From NCBI GenBank assembly GCA_003558065.1, contig PWMU01000012.1:1-36268 (forward strand): a DNA stretch of 36,268 nt, in the 5' to 3' direction. Below, piece after piece: positions 18,917 to 27,284 of this stretch. The stretch is from Opitutia bacterium. GTDB taxonomy: Bacteria; Verrucomicrobiota; Verrucomicrobiia; Opitutales; T3Sed10-336. Both the position numbers and the translations under genes were made by a program. The number at the start of each line of letters is the position of its first letter. Positions within the stretch are counted from its first letter, which is position 1. Below the pieces are notes generated by a model. It ran no database searches and had not been told where the DNA came from. It saw nothing but the letters and a program-made list of their open reading frames with translations.

Positions 18917-18954
18917 CCAAGGCACGAATTGAACCTCCCATTGAATCTCCCCTT

Positions 18955-20847
18955 ATGAAAAACAGAAAGTTTCTTCCGTTGCTCTGCATGATTCCGGTGA
19001 TTTCCTTCGGAACTCCGGGCGCCGCTGAATCCGTAACGACCGCTTTTGCCGATGACCTGCCGAACCAGGTCCTGCTCTACGAAACCGACTTCAACGACAG
19101 CACGGGCTGGGCTTTTGGGAGCCACACCTACATGTTCGACGGTGCGCTTGCCAGCACCCGGGACGACGGCTGGGCCGGCTCCTGGCTGATTTTCGACCAG
19201 GAGTCCGTTCTCGACGGTCCGTTGAACCTCGAGGTGGACGAGGAGACTACGACCGTCCTGTACTTCAGTGAACGGTTCGGCGGCGATACCGGCGACAACC
19301 GAACGGTTTTCCGCTTCCAGGGGCTGGGGGACGGTGACTTTCCCTACTTGGGCGTTCGTGTCGGGGTGGAGGATTCAGGGACCACGCTCGGGATCTCCGA
19401 CAACGGGAATTTGTTCGGGGAAACTGACTACCGGACCGGCATGTCAGGGGTGACCACCAGCACGGAGGAGCCGCTGGACTACCGGCTGGTTCTCCATGTC
19501 GTGGCGGAGACCGGGACACTTACCGTCAGTTTCGAACAGTACGACGCCGAAGGCGAGGCATGGGAAACCGTGGAGAGCATCGAAATCGCCGATTACAGCG
19601 CTGACTCCCGCCTCGGCAGCAATCTGGTCGATCGAATCAGCGTGCTGTTCCGCACTTCCGGAGAAAGGGTGACGGGCATGGCGATCACGCAATCGGCGCC
19701 TCCCCCGCCGCCGACCTTTGCCGGTTGGCAGGAGCGGCATTTCACCACGGAGGAGCTTGACGACGAAGCGGTGAGCGGTCCGTTTGCCGATCCCGACGGA
19801 GACGGCATGCCCAACCTCCTCAAATACGCGCTCGGCGGCAATCCCTGGACTGCGAGTAAGGAGATCGCCCCGCGGATGGGGCTGGCCGGGGCCGCGGGTG
19901 ATCAGTACCTGGCTTTGAGTTTTATCCCCGCCGATCCCGCTCCGCTGGATCTCGACTACCGCGTGGAGGTCTCGAGCGACCTGATCAACTGGACGGAAGA
20001 GGTCCGGGAATTGGCTTTTCTGCTGGACGAATTCGTGGTGGGCGACGGGACGGGGATCAGCTACCAGACCGGTGACATCAACGGGCAGAGCGGCGGCGCC
20101 AACTGGGCCCCCGACACCGAATGGAGTCTCGGCGGCAGCGGGGGAAACCGGCGGCACATTTCGGTGGGCGACTACATCCAGTTCGAGAAATTCAACGTGG
20201 ACCACGAAAACAACCAGATCATCCTCTCCCGCGAATACGCGTCGCCGGGAATCGACCGGTACGATATTCATTTCCGCGTCGCGTTCGGGGAACTCGGCGG
20301 CATTCGCCTGCTGGAGGGAGAGCCCACCAGTTCAGGCGGAAACCGCGCCAGCGACAAGTTTGCCATTTTTGACGGGGGCGGAACGTCGAACGCCGTGACG
20401 ACCGGAGTGCCGTGGTACATCGAGGCCGCCGGGGGGTACTGGCATGCGTTGCCCGGCACCGGCAACGGCGGCAACTACGGCGAGCCGGTCCAGTTGGCGC
20501 CGCTGGTCGAGGACGAGACGTACGAAATCAGCGTGTCTCTTTTCGGCGACGCCTCGTGGGAGGCAACCGTCAGCATGGTGAATGCCGAGGAATCCTTCTC
20601 GTCAGGGAGGCTTCCTTTCATCGGGGACAACGAGCAGGTGCACAATTGGCTGCATATTCGCTCGCAGTATTCGGATACCGCCGGCTCGGATTATAATATC
20701 CGCCTGCACAGCGCCTCCATCACCAGTCCCTTCGAGTTGGCCGAAGGGGAGGATGCGGGCCGGGCATCGATTTTCCGGGACACCGTTTCAAGCGGCGAGG
20801 AGGGTCGTCGCTTCATGCGTCTCCGGGTCACGCTTGACGAGGAGTGA
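18955..20847 (+). CDS. Secreted LamG-like protein with split C-terminal tail (630 aa)
   Basis: The frame is open far upstream, but MKNRKFLPLLCMIPVISFGTPGAAES from the ATG at 18955 is a clear signal peptide, so I start there. Residues 33-248 are a LamG-like beta-sandwich (TGWAFGSHTYMFDGALASTRDDGWAG) closely matching residues 723-940 of the GH115 protein at 11012. Residues 253-352 begin the shared tail (WQERHFTTEELDDEAVSGPFADPDGDGMPNLLKYALG), which is interrupted at about 353-596 by a second beta-rich domain (ISVGDYIQFEKFNVD, YDIHFRVAFGELGG) before the tail resumes and ends with RFMRLRVTL. No catalytic motif was recognised. It probably binds a glycan or forms part of the cell surface. It is next to the LacI regulator, on the same strand. 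Confidence 0.82.
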   Translation: MKNRKFLPLLCMIPVISFGTPGAAESVTTAFADDLPNQVLLYETDFNDSTGWAFGSHTYMFDGALASTRDDGWAGSWLIFDQESVLDGPLNLEVDEETTTVLYFSERFGGDTGDNRTVFRFQGLGDGDFPYLGVRVGVEDSGTTLGISDNGNLFGETDYRTGMSGVTTSTEEPLDYRLVLHVVAETGTLTVSFEQYDAEGEAWETVESIEIADYSADSRLGSNLVDRISVLFRTSGERVTGMAITQSAPPPPPTFAGWQERHFTTEELDDEAVSGPFADPDGDGMPNLLKYALGGNPWTASKEIAPRMGLAGAAGDQYLALSFIPADPAPLDLDYRVEVSSDLINWTEEVRELAFLLDEFVVGDGTGISYQTGDINGQSGGANWAPDTEWSLGGSGGNRRHISVGDYIQFEKFNVDHENNQIILSREYASPGIDRYDIHFRVAFGELGGIRLLEGEPTSSGGNRASDKFAIFDGGGTSNAVTTGVPWYIEAAGGYWHALPGTGNGGNYGEPVQLAPLVEDETYEISVSLFGDASWEATVSMVNAEESFSSGRLPFIGDNEQVHNWLHIRSQYSDTAGSDYNIRLHSASITSPFELAEGEDAGRASIFRDTVSSGEEGRRFMRLRVTLDEE

Positions 20848-20924
20848 ACGCCGGATTGCGGCCAAAGGTGAATCGGGATGCGAAACGGGTTTCGGGGCCT
20901 CGTCGAAGGGGGATATACCGCGCG

Positions 20925-21042
20925 TCATCAAGTTTTCGGATTCAAATGCCAGATCATTCCCCTCTTGAGAGAGGGGCCATGCGCCAGCATGGTGGGGTGT
21001 GTTTTCCGAAAACTTGATGAAGGGGAGTATAGACGATACTCC
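20925..21042. mobile_element. Inverted-repeat element, MITE/REP-like, non-coding
   Basis: Perfect 16-base terminal repeats TCATCAAGTTTTCGGA (20925-20940) and TCCGAAAACTTGATGA (21005-21020) enclose two adjacent hairpins, CCCCTCT-TGAG-AGAGGGG (20959-20976) and CCATGC-GCCA-GCATGG (20977-20992). A third hairpin GGAGTAT-AGACG-ATACTCC (21024-21042) follows directly. The inner part resembles widespread 'CCCCTCTTGAGAGGGG ... GGGGTGTGTT' repeats seen between bacterial genes, as I recall them. No second copy was noticed in this window. It lies between the secreted LamG-like gene and the DUF4838 gene. Confidence 0.6.
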
Positions 21043-21098
21043 TCCATGGCGGTGCCCGTTCACGAAACACGAAATTGGAATCTGACAAGAGGAGGCCC

Positions 21099-23324
21099 AT
21101 GATTCGAGGTGCCAAATGGTTGTTGCCGGCGGTCTGCGTTTCGGTGATACTTGCTTCCGCCGTCGCACGCTCCGGCACGTTTCTCGAGAATCCTCAGGAA
21201 GCGTTGGCCGCGGACGGTGTTGTTTTTGTCGCCGAGGGAGAGCCGCGGGCCGCGATTATCTTGCCCGAGGCGTTTACCGAAGGCCATGAGAAGGCGGCCG
21301 AACTCCTTGTTGAGTACGTCGGGAGAATGAGCGGCGCCGAATTGCCCGTGGTCACGGATCCGAACGAGGTGCGCACCGGCAACCGGATTTGGATCGGCAT
21401 GCGCCCGGAGGGCGGGGAGCGGTTTCCCGGCACGGATTTTTCCTTCCCGAATCCCGAGGAGTTTGTGATGGTCGCACGCGCGAACGAACTCGCGCTGGTC
21501 GGGCGCGACGAAACGCACGCCGGCGATCCGGTCCATGCCGGGACCCTGCTGTCGGCGCTGACTTTTTTGCAGGAGAGGCTCGGCGTGCGTTGGGTTTGGC
21601 CTGGCGAGGGCGGAACCGATATTTTGGAGGCTGAAAGCATCGCCTTCGAGCCCTTTGAATTCCGTTACCATCCGCCGCTGCGCCACCGCAATCTGCGTGC
21701 GGTGAACTTTGGTCATCGCTGGAATGCGGTATTGAGAGAGGAGGAGCGGCGCCAGGCCCCGAATAAAGTCGACTTGTTGGAAGAATATGCCGGTGGATAC
21801 GAAGGGATGGAGAATTTGATGCAGGAAAAGGACCGGAAAGCCCAGCGCTGGTTCAATCTTCAACGGGTCGGAGCTCACCGTGCCTGGGTGGACGGAGGGT
21901 ATTTCGACCGGGCGATGCTGGGCAGCCTGCGTTACCAGGCCGGCCATGCCTTCGGGGATTGGTACGGCCGCTTTGCCGCCGACCATCCGGAGTGGTTCGC
22001 GCTTCAGCCGGACGGCCTGCGCGCGAGCGAACAGGAGGAGCCCTATCCCAGTATGGGCCGGGTCAAGTTGTGCGTATCCAACCCGGAAGTCGCCGAGCAG
22101 TGGTTGAGCGATGCGGAGGAATATTTCAATGCCAATCCGGAAGCCACGACGCTCAGCGCCTCTCCCAACGACTACGGCTGGAGAGGGTACTGCGTGTGTG
22201 ACGATTGCAAGGCGTGGGATTCGCCGGAGGGACCGATGTTGCCGCGCCCTTTGGAGTGGCGCGACCACGAGGAGGACCATTACGCGCTAACGGATCGCTA
22301 CGTGCGGTTTTGGAACCATCTCGCCCGAGGCCTGAAAGAGCGTTTCCCCGATCGGGAAGTCAATATCGGGGTGTGGGCCTACTGCGCCTACGAACCGGCG
22401 CCGCACTCCCGGAAGCTGGCGGCCAACATTATACCCGGCTATGTGGGAATCCGCACCCGATGGGTGGGTGACAACCCTCGCGAACGGATGACCAGCCACG
22501 TCAATACCTGGCGCGAATGGGTTGAAAAGGGAGCCACGGCGATGGTCTGGCGGCCGAACTCCCTCAAGCGGAACGCCGGTTTGCCGTATGTGTACATGCA
22601 CCGGCACAGCGATGTTTGGAACACATTGGCCGAAAACAACATCGTCGGTTTCGAGCTCGACAGCGTGCACCATCATTGGGCGAATCAGGCACCCCAGTTT
22701 TACGTGATGACCCAACTCGTCTGGAATCCGACCCTGTCGGCCGACGAGATCCTGGATGATTTTTACCGGCGGGCGTTCGGGGAAGACGCGGCCCCGCACG
22801 TCGATGCCTACTTTTCGGTTTTCGAGCAGCTTTATTACAAAGTGGACGAAACCCATAATGACTGGGAAGACGCGTCCTGGCACTTTTACTCGGGCCTGCC
22901 GCATGCGTACCGCGAACTCAAGCTCGCGCCGACCCTCGGAAGAACCATGGCCGACCACGCCTGGGGTAACTACCTCTGGGAACGTGACGATGCCCGGCAC
23001 AGTGCCGAAGAATTGGCGGAGCATTACCTGCAACAGGCCGAAGCCGCCGTCGCCGAAGGGCCGGCGAAATATAGGGAACGACTCGCTTTTTTGCGTACCG
23101 GATTCTCTTTGATTGAACCGCAACTCGCTATGATAGAAGCCATGAACGATCTGCGCGAGGATCGAGGCGCCAGGGACGAGGTCCTCGCACGCGCCTTCCG
23201 GGCCGCCGAGCTCCGCGAGCGTCTTCTTCTGGAGAACATTGACAACTTTGCCTTTGGATACCCGCAGATGCTAATGCATTATCGCTACCGCTGGCCGCAC
23301 CGTCTGGGACCGCCGGAGGAGTAA
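21099..23324 (+). CDS. Secreted DUF4838 family protein
   Basis: The ATG at 21099 is chosen because of the strong AGGAGG site just upstream and the following signal peptide (MIRGAKWLLPAVCVSVILAS); the frame extends to a TTG at 21075. The 741-residue protein has an N-terminal alpha-glucuronidase-like domain (residues about 40-190: AAELLVEYVGRMSGAELPVV, then TLLSALTFLQERLGVRWVWPGEGG) and the DUF4838 core with 'SPNDYGWRGYCVCDDCKAWD' at 355-373, whose Cys365, Cys367 and Cys370 form the typical cysteine cluster. Later 'IGVWAYCAYEPAP' and 'WGNYLWERDD' are also usual for the family. DUF4838 proteins are found in polysaccharide loci and are related in layout to GH67/GH115 enzymes; the activity is not established to my knowledge. 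Eleven bases separate it from the oxidoreductase gene, so the two probably form an operon. Confidence 0.9.
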   Translation: MIRGAKWLLPAVCVSVILASAVARSGTFLENPQEALAADGVVFVAEGEPRAAIILPEAFTEGHEKAAELLVEYVGRMSGAELPVVTDPNEVRTGNRIWIGMRPEGGERFPGTDFSFPNPEEFVMVARANELALVGRDETHAGDPVHAGTLLSALTFLQERLGVRWVWPGEGGTDILEAESIAFEPFEFRYHPPLRHRNLRAVNFGHRWNAVLREEERRQAPNKVDLLEEYAGGYEGMENLMQEKDRKAQRWFNLQRVGAHRAWVDGGYFDRAMLGSLRYQAGHAFGDWYGRFAADHPEWFALQPDGLRASEQEEPYPSMGRVKLCVSNPEVAEQWLSDAEEYFNANPEATTLSASPNDYGWRGYCVCDDCKAWDSPEGPMLPRPLEWRDHEEDHYALTDRYVRFWNHLARGLKERFPDREVNIGVWAYCAYEPAPHSRKLAANIIPGYVGIRTRWVGDNPRERMTSHVNTWREWVEKGATAMVWRPNSLKRNAGLPYVYMHRHSDVWNTLAENNIVGFELDSVHHHWANQAPQFYVMTQLVWNPTLSADEILDDFYRRAFGEDAAPHVDAYFSVFEQLYYKVDETHNDWEDASWHFYSGLPHAYRELKLAPTLGRTMADHAWGNYLWERDDARHSAEELAEHYLQQAEAAVAEGPAKYRERLAFLRTGFSLIEPQLAMIEAMNDLREDRGARDEVLARAFRAAELRERLLLENIDNFAFGYPQMLMHYRYRWPHRLGPPEE

Positions 23325-23335
23325 GGGAGTAAACT

Positions 23336-24433
23336 ATGAAAAAGCCAATCTCAGTAGCGGTGGTGGGATGCGGTATCGGCCGGGCCCATGTCAAAGCCTA
23401 TCTTGAACTTCCCGAACGGTTTGCCTTGAAAGTGATTTGCGATCTCGACCAGGAGAAGGCAAAGAGTCTGGCGGCGGCGTCGGAGGTTCCGGAGGTTTGC
23501 TCCAGCGTCGGCGAACTCTGTAAGCGGCCCGATATCGAGGTGATCGATCTCTGCACCCCTCCGCATCTTCACTTTGAGCAGATTCAAGAAGTTTTGCATG
23601 CCGGCAAGCACGTTATCTGCGAGAAACCGCTGGTCGCTTCGCTCGAGGAGGCCGACCTCCTGGCGGAGGTGGAACGCGGATCGGGCCGCCGGATTATTCC
23701 GATTTTTCAGTACCGTTTTGGTCACGGCTTGCAGAAATTAAAACGCCTGCGCGCGGCCGGGGTGACGGGCGAGGCTCTGGTGTCGACGGTGGAAACGGCC
23801 TGGCGCCGGCGCAGTAAGTATTACGAGGTACCGTGGCGCGGCAACTGGAGCACGGAACTCGGCGGGGCGGTCCTCGGGCACGCGATTCACGCGCATGACA
23901 TGCTGTATTACATTCTGGGACCGGCCAAGCGGGTTTTTTGTCGCACCGCCACGCGCGTCAATCCGATCGAGGTCGAAGACTGCGCCTCAGCTTCCCTCGA
24001 AATGCGGAACGGCAGCCTGGCCACCCTCTCGGTAACCCTCGGTTCATCCTCTGAAATCACACGTCACCGGTTCTGCTTTTCCGGAATGAGTGCCGAGAGC
24101 AACAACGCTCCCTACACAAATTCGAAAGATCCGTGGACTTTCACAGGGGACACTCCCGGGAAGCAGCAGGAGATTGAGGAGGCGTTGAAGGATTTCGTAC
24201 CCGCACCCGAATCCTTCGCGGGGCAATTTTATCGATTGTACGATGCCATTCAGGGAGAGGGAGAGCCACCGGTGAGCCTGGCGGATGCCCGAGAGGCCCT
24301 GGAGCTCGTGACCGCTCTTTATTATTCAGGCGAAACCGGCGGGGACGTCTCGCTGCCGATTACGCCTGAACATCCCCGCTACCGATCCTGGATTCCAGCT
24401 GCGTTCCGTTCTCCCGAACGCGGCCGAGAATGA
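23336..24433 (+). CDS. Gfo/Idh/MocA family oxidoreductase
   Basis: A 365-residue protein without a signal peptide, so cytoplasmic. Residues 6-20 hold the Rossmann motif (VAVVGCGIGRAH), residues 93-98 the family signature VICEKP with the conserved Lys97, and 180-191 (LGHAIHAHDMLYY) the second-domain histidine motif. These enzymes use NAD(P) to oxidise or reduce sugars, inositols or related compounds. The ATG at 23336 has GGAG 8 bases upstream, and the gene is 11 bases behind the DUF4838 gene, which suggests that it acts on a sugar released by the exported enzymes. The substrate cannot be predicted from sequence. Confidence 0.94.
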   Translation: MKKPISVAVVGCGIGRAHVKAYLELPERFALKVICDLDQEKAKSLAAASEVPEVCSSVGELCKRPDIEVIDLCTPPHLHFEQIQEVLHAGKHVICEKPLVASLEEADLLAEVERGSGRRIIPIFQYRFGHGLQKLKRLRAAGVTGEALVSTVETAWRRRSKYYEVPWRGNWSTELGGAVLGHAIHAHDMLYYILGPAKRVFCRTATRVNPIEVEDCASASLEMRNGSLATLSVTLGSSSEITRHRFCFSGMSAESNNAPYTNSKDPWTFTGDTPGKQQEIEEALKDFVPAPESFAGQFYRLYDAIQGEGEPPVSLADAREALELVTALYYSGETGGDVSLPITPEHPRYRSWIPAAFRSPERGRE

Positions 24434-24460
24434 GACCCTCGTTCCCGATTCAACGCCTCT

Positions 24461-24943
24461 CTAATTTCGGGGATCGTCTTCGGGATTGATGTATTCGATG
24501 CCCCAGGGGCCGGTGCCATGGAGCTGCATGATCACTTCCCCCTCGGCATAGCCGAACATGGGATCACCCGGTGGCATGATGGCGACTCCGCCCGGCTTCA
24601 GCGCCATCGTTTCCTCCCGGTCGAATTCTTCTCCGTGGGCGAAATGCAGCGTACCGGAAATGACCGTAACCCGCTCGTAAGCCGGGTGAATGTGGGGCAG
24701 AATTTCGTAGCCGTCGGGAAGCTTGAGACGGAAGGTGAAGGGAGTTTCCTCGCTCAGATCGCCTTCGACGATTGCCATTTGCGCTGGCGGCGCCATGGAG
24801 CCGATCGGCCCCCAGTCAAGATCGTCGGCATTCAACATGATATGGCCCTCGCCGTGATACGGCAACTCGGCCATCCCGGCGATTCCCGGGACAGTCAGGG
24901 TCAGTAGCGACGCGGCGGCAATGATCGAGACATGCTTTTTCAT
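24461..24943 (-). CDS. Exported cupin domain protein
   Basis: A 160-residue protein with an N-terminal signal peptide (about residues 1-24) and a single cupin barrel. Residues 78-97 (GYEILPHIHPAYERVTVISG) fit the first cupin motif G-X5-HXH-X3-E-X6-G exactly, with His84, His86 and Glu90 as metal ligands. The second motif is degenerate (GGVAIMPPGDPMFGYAEG), as in many single-domain cupins. The start ATG at 24943 has AGGAGC upstream. It lies convergent with the oxidoreductase gene, 27 bases apart. A role as a metal-dependent enzyme or binding protein in the periplasm is possible; nothing ties it firmly to glycan breakdown. Confidence 0.88.
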   Translation of the reverse strand: MKKHVSIIAAASLLTLTVPGIAGMAELPYHGEGHIMLNADDLDWGPIGSMAPPAQMAIVEGDLSEETPFTFRLKLPDGYEILPHIHPAYERVTVISGTLHFAHGEEFDREETMALKPGGVAIMPPGDPMFGYAEGEVIMQLHGTGPWGIEYINPEDDPRN

Positions 24944-25043
24944 GGCGGTCTAGCTCCTTTCGTGGATCTGGGTTGGTTTTATTTGAAAAGTAAACGGCTC
25001 GGGGCTCGGAGAACTTGCGCCCCCATTGCCAAAAGTTGGTTCA

Positions 25044-25072
25044 ATTTTGCGTAAAACAGGAGAAAACGTCAA
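25044..25072 (-). promoter_or_regulatory. Predicted promoter of the cupin gene
   Basis: Read on the minus strand, TTGACG (complement of 25067-25072) and CAAAAT (complement of 25044-25049) are separated by 17 bases. This would give a leader of roughly 90 bases before the cupin start at 24943. Confidence 0.4.
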
Positions 25073-25140
25073 TCGGAAAGAATAGATCGTGGAATCCCTT
25101 CCAAGGCGTCCGGGGCGGGACTGCCCTGTGACCCCTGGAC

Positions 25141-26337
25141 TCAACCCGCAACCCGCTCCGTGGCTTTCGGCATATAAACGGTGGGCAGAATGACCGCCTT
25201 GTCCGTCGGAATACCTGTAAGGATATTCTTGATATGGTGAAAGGCCGTGCGCCCGGCCGCGGAAAAATCCAGGGCCATGAGTTCGAGGTTCGCTTCGCGT
25301 TTGTCAATCAGTGTCGGACTGCCGCAGCCGATGACTTCGAGCCTGCGCGGAATCCTCCGGCCGGCCGCGGCAAGGGTTCTTTTGAAATTGATGTAGTTGC
25401 TCACCGCCGGAGCGAAGAGCGCGGTGGGACGGGTTCCGCTTTCAGTAAGGAAGTCGTGAAGCTGCAGGCAGGCCCGCTCGGTTCGGCGAAACTGAACGAC
25501 CGAGAGGGAAGCCTCGCCCGCCGGATCGAATTCCCTGAGGCCGAGCCGCACTCCTTCCAGGCGCTGTTCGCAGTTGTCGATACGCCGCGGCGGCATCAGG
25601 GCGGCCAGGGAGCGGTGTCCCTTCTCCAGGAGTATGCGGGCCGCGTCATAACCGGCGCCTATGTTGTTGAAATTAATCGAGGATACCGCCGAATGCTCGC
25701 AGTCGTCGAAAACCGTCAAAACCGGCAACGTCTGCTTGAGCAGGCGTTCGATGAACGGACGCAACAGTTGGACCCGAAACCGGCGAAAAAAGACGACCGC
25801 ATCGAGCTGCTTGCGACGAACTTCCGAGGCAATGAACTCCTCGTTGTCCTTCTTCCCGTTCTGATAAAAGTAGAGGACTTCGCACTCGTGTGTCGTCGCC
25901 TCCTGAAAGAACGCCCTTGAGGCCTCCAGCGCCGCGAAATCGGAACGGTCCGGCCGGAGGGGACCGGGACCGCTTTTGCCCTGGTCCAGGATGAGCCCGA
26001 TCCGAAAGCGGCTGGCGGAGGAATCCGGCTGGAGAATTTTGCGCCGTTTGTCTGTCCAGGTCGAAGGCGGGGGAAGGGAAGTGCCGGGCGAGGTGTGTAG
26101 GAGAAGCAGGGCCTTCTGCTGGAAATCCGGGCCAAGGAGGTAACCGCTTCGGGGTTTTGCGGCAATCAGGCCGTTCTCCAGGAGGTGGCGGATCGCGGTC
26201 TTGGCGGTGGGTTCCGACACGTTCCAGAGACGGCAGATCTTCCGCTTGGAAAGGAAACGCTCACCTTCTCCGTAGGTGCCGCTGGCCAGTTCGGCCAAAA
26301 GTGCCCGGGTAAGGCGGTGATAGAGGAAAGGTCGCAT
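25141..26337 (-). CDS. GntR-type regulator with LacI-like substrate-binding domain
   Basis: A 398-residue protein. Residues 7-70 are a GntR winged helix (LTRALLAELASGTYGEGERF, RLWNVSEPTAKTAIRHLLENGLIAAKPRSGYLL), followed by a linker and, from about residue 110, a periplasmic-binding-protein-like domain like that of LacI proteins (FRIGLILDQGKSG, NNIGAGYDAARILLEKGHRSLAALMPPR, LEVIGCGSPTLID). This GntR plus sugar-binding-like layout is common in Verrucomicrobiota and related phyla. It is divergent from the second pseudopilin gene, with about 170 bases between, and probably controls it and the genes behind it. The ligand is unknown but a sugar is expected from the fold. Confidence 0.9.
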   Translation of the reverse strand: MRPFLYHRLTRALLAELASGTYGEGERFLSKRKICRLWNVSEPTAKTAIRHLLENGLIAAKPRSGYLLGPDFQQKALLLLHTSPGTSLPPPSTWTDKRRKILQPDSSASRFRIGLILDQGKSGPGPLRPDRSDFAALEASRAFFQEATTHECEVLYFYQNGKKDNEEFIASEVRRKQLDAVVFFRRFRVQLLRPFIERLLKQTLPVLTVFDDCEHSAVSSINFNNIGAGYDAARILLEKGHRSLAALMPPRRIDNCEQRLEGVRLGLREFDPAGEASLSVVQFRRTERACLQLHDFLTESGTRPTALFAPAVSNYINFKRTLAAAGRRIPRRLEVIGCGSPTLIDKREANLELMALDFSAAGRTAFHHIKNILTGIPTDKAVILPTVYMPKATERVAG

Positions 26338-26511
26338 CGAAGTGTTCGCAAAGCTTCGACAGGTTCGCCTGTCCGGTCAAGAAAAGTATATCCAGTTTTT
26401 AGGCTCGATCACCGTGATAGCAATTGCGCGGCTCGGCAATGATGTTTAATTTCCTCCACAACAGTTCAGAAACTGCCCTGAAAAGAAGTTCGGCATCCAA
26501 GTTTGAAGATG
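26338..26511. promoter_or_regulatory. Divergent region between the GntR-type regulator and pseudopilin 2
   Basis: Contains a hairpin GACAGG-TTCG-CCTGTC with a UUCG loop (26358-26373) in the leader of the regulator and a short inverted repeat ATCAC-C-GTGAT (26408-26418) near the middle, which is a candidate operator for the adjacent GntR-type protein. Confidence 0.4.
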
Positions 26512-27249
26512 ATGAATGAAATGCATTTGAGAAAAGGTTTTGGTCCTGTGTCAGCACGAACTCCTGTTTCGTATGGCTTGTACGGTCGCCGTTGCGGATT
26601 TACTCTGATCGAGCTTCTGACGGTTATTGCCATTATCGGGATTCTGGCGGCGATTCTGATTCCAGTGCTGCGATCGGTTCGCGAGAGCGCCCGGACGGCC
26701 CAATGTCAAAGTAATCTCCGGCAATCGGCAACCGCTATACTGTTGATGATGAACGATGATGAGGGTCGTCTCTTCACGCACCAGGGGGGAGCGGGATCCG
26801 ATGGGCTGAACTGGAGCCAGCGGTTGATCGATTGGGGATACCTCGACAACGAAGTCGCCGCCGAAGTGGTGCGTTGTCCGTCGCACCCGCCCGATTATTA
26901 CCATTCCTGGAGTACCTATGGGTTGAATATGATTGGAGATGCAGGAGAGTCGGTTTCAGGGGAGGGCAATACGCGCTACCGGCTTAACCTGAACCTGATC
27001 CGGGACCCAAGTCACTATTTTCTCCTCGTCGATTCGCATGCTGCCGCGACAGAGCGTCAACGGATGCGGATCACCGGCATTTGGGCTTCCCATGCCGACG
27101 GAGTTCACACGCGCCACAACAACCGTGCCAATATGGCTTTCGCCGACGGGCATGTGGAGGCGGTCGGGCCGAAGCGGCTGGCGATTCTGGGATTTGGAAG
27201 TTATTTCGACGAGGGCTTAACGGCCAGAGCCGTGCCGGATATTGATTAG
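26512..27249 (+). CDS. Second pseudopilin with H-X9-DG motif
   Basis: A 245-residue prepilin-like protein with '[23 protein letters not shown]' (Gly before the cleaved Phe, Glu at +5) and '[12 protein letters not shown]' as the H-X9-DG motif. ATGs at 26509, 26512 and 26521 are all possible starts; I chose 26512 because the leader [12 protein letters not shown] resembles that of the pseudopilin at 17180. No clear ribosome binding site is seen. The 27 bases after the helix ([18 protein letters not shown]) match the usual continuation in this family. It is divergent from the GntR-type regulator and 35 bases ahead of the PEP-CTERM gene, so they are probably co-transcribed. It should be an exported, membrane-anchored filament or secretion component. 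Confidence 0.88.
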   Translation: MNEMHLRKGFGPVSARTPVSYGLYGRRCGFTLIELLTVIAIIGILAAILIPVLRSVRESARTAQCQSNLRQSATAILLMMNDDEGRLFTHQGGAGSDGLNWSQRLIDWGYLDNEVAAEVVRCPSHPPDYYHSWSTYGLNMIGDAGESVSGEGNTRYRLNLNLIRDPSHYFLLVDSHAAATERQRMRITGIWASHADGVHTRHNNRANMAFADGHVEAVGPKRLAILGFGSYFDEGLTARAVPDID

Positions 27250-27284
27250 ATTGATTACTGTAACCCTGAACCAAGGAAAGAAAA

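Noticed and set aside
18280-18954. N-terminal extension of the secreted LamG-like gene
   Set aside because: Overlaps the end of the LacI gene and is arginine-rich; a clear signal peptide begins at 18955.
24950-25144. Small open frame upstream of the cupin gene
   Set aside because: No ribosome binding site and no recognisable features; it covers the predicted promoter and leader.
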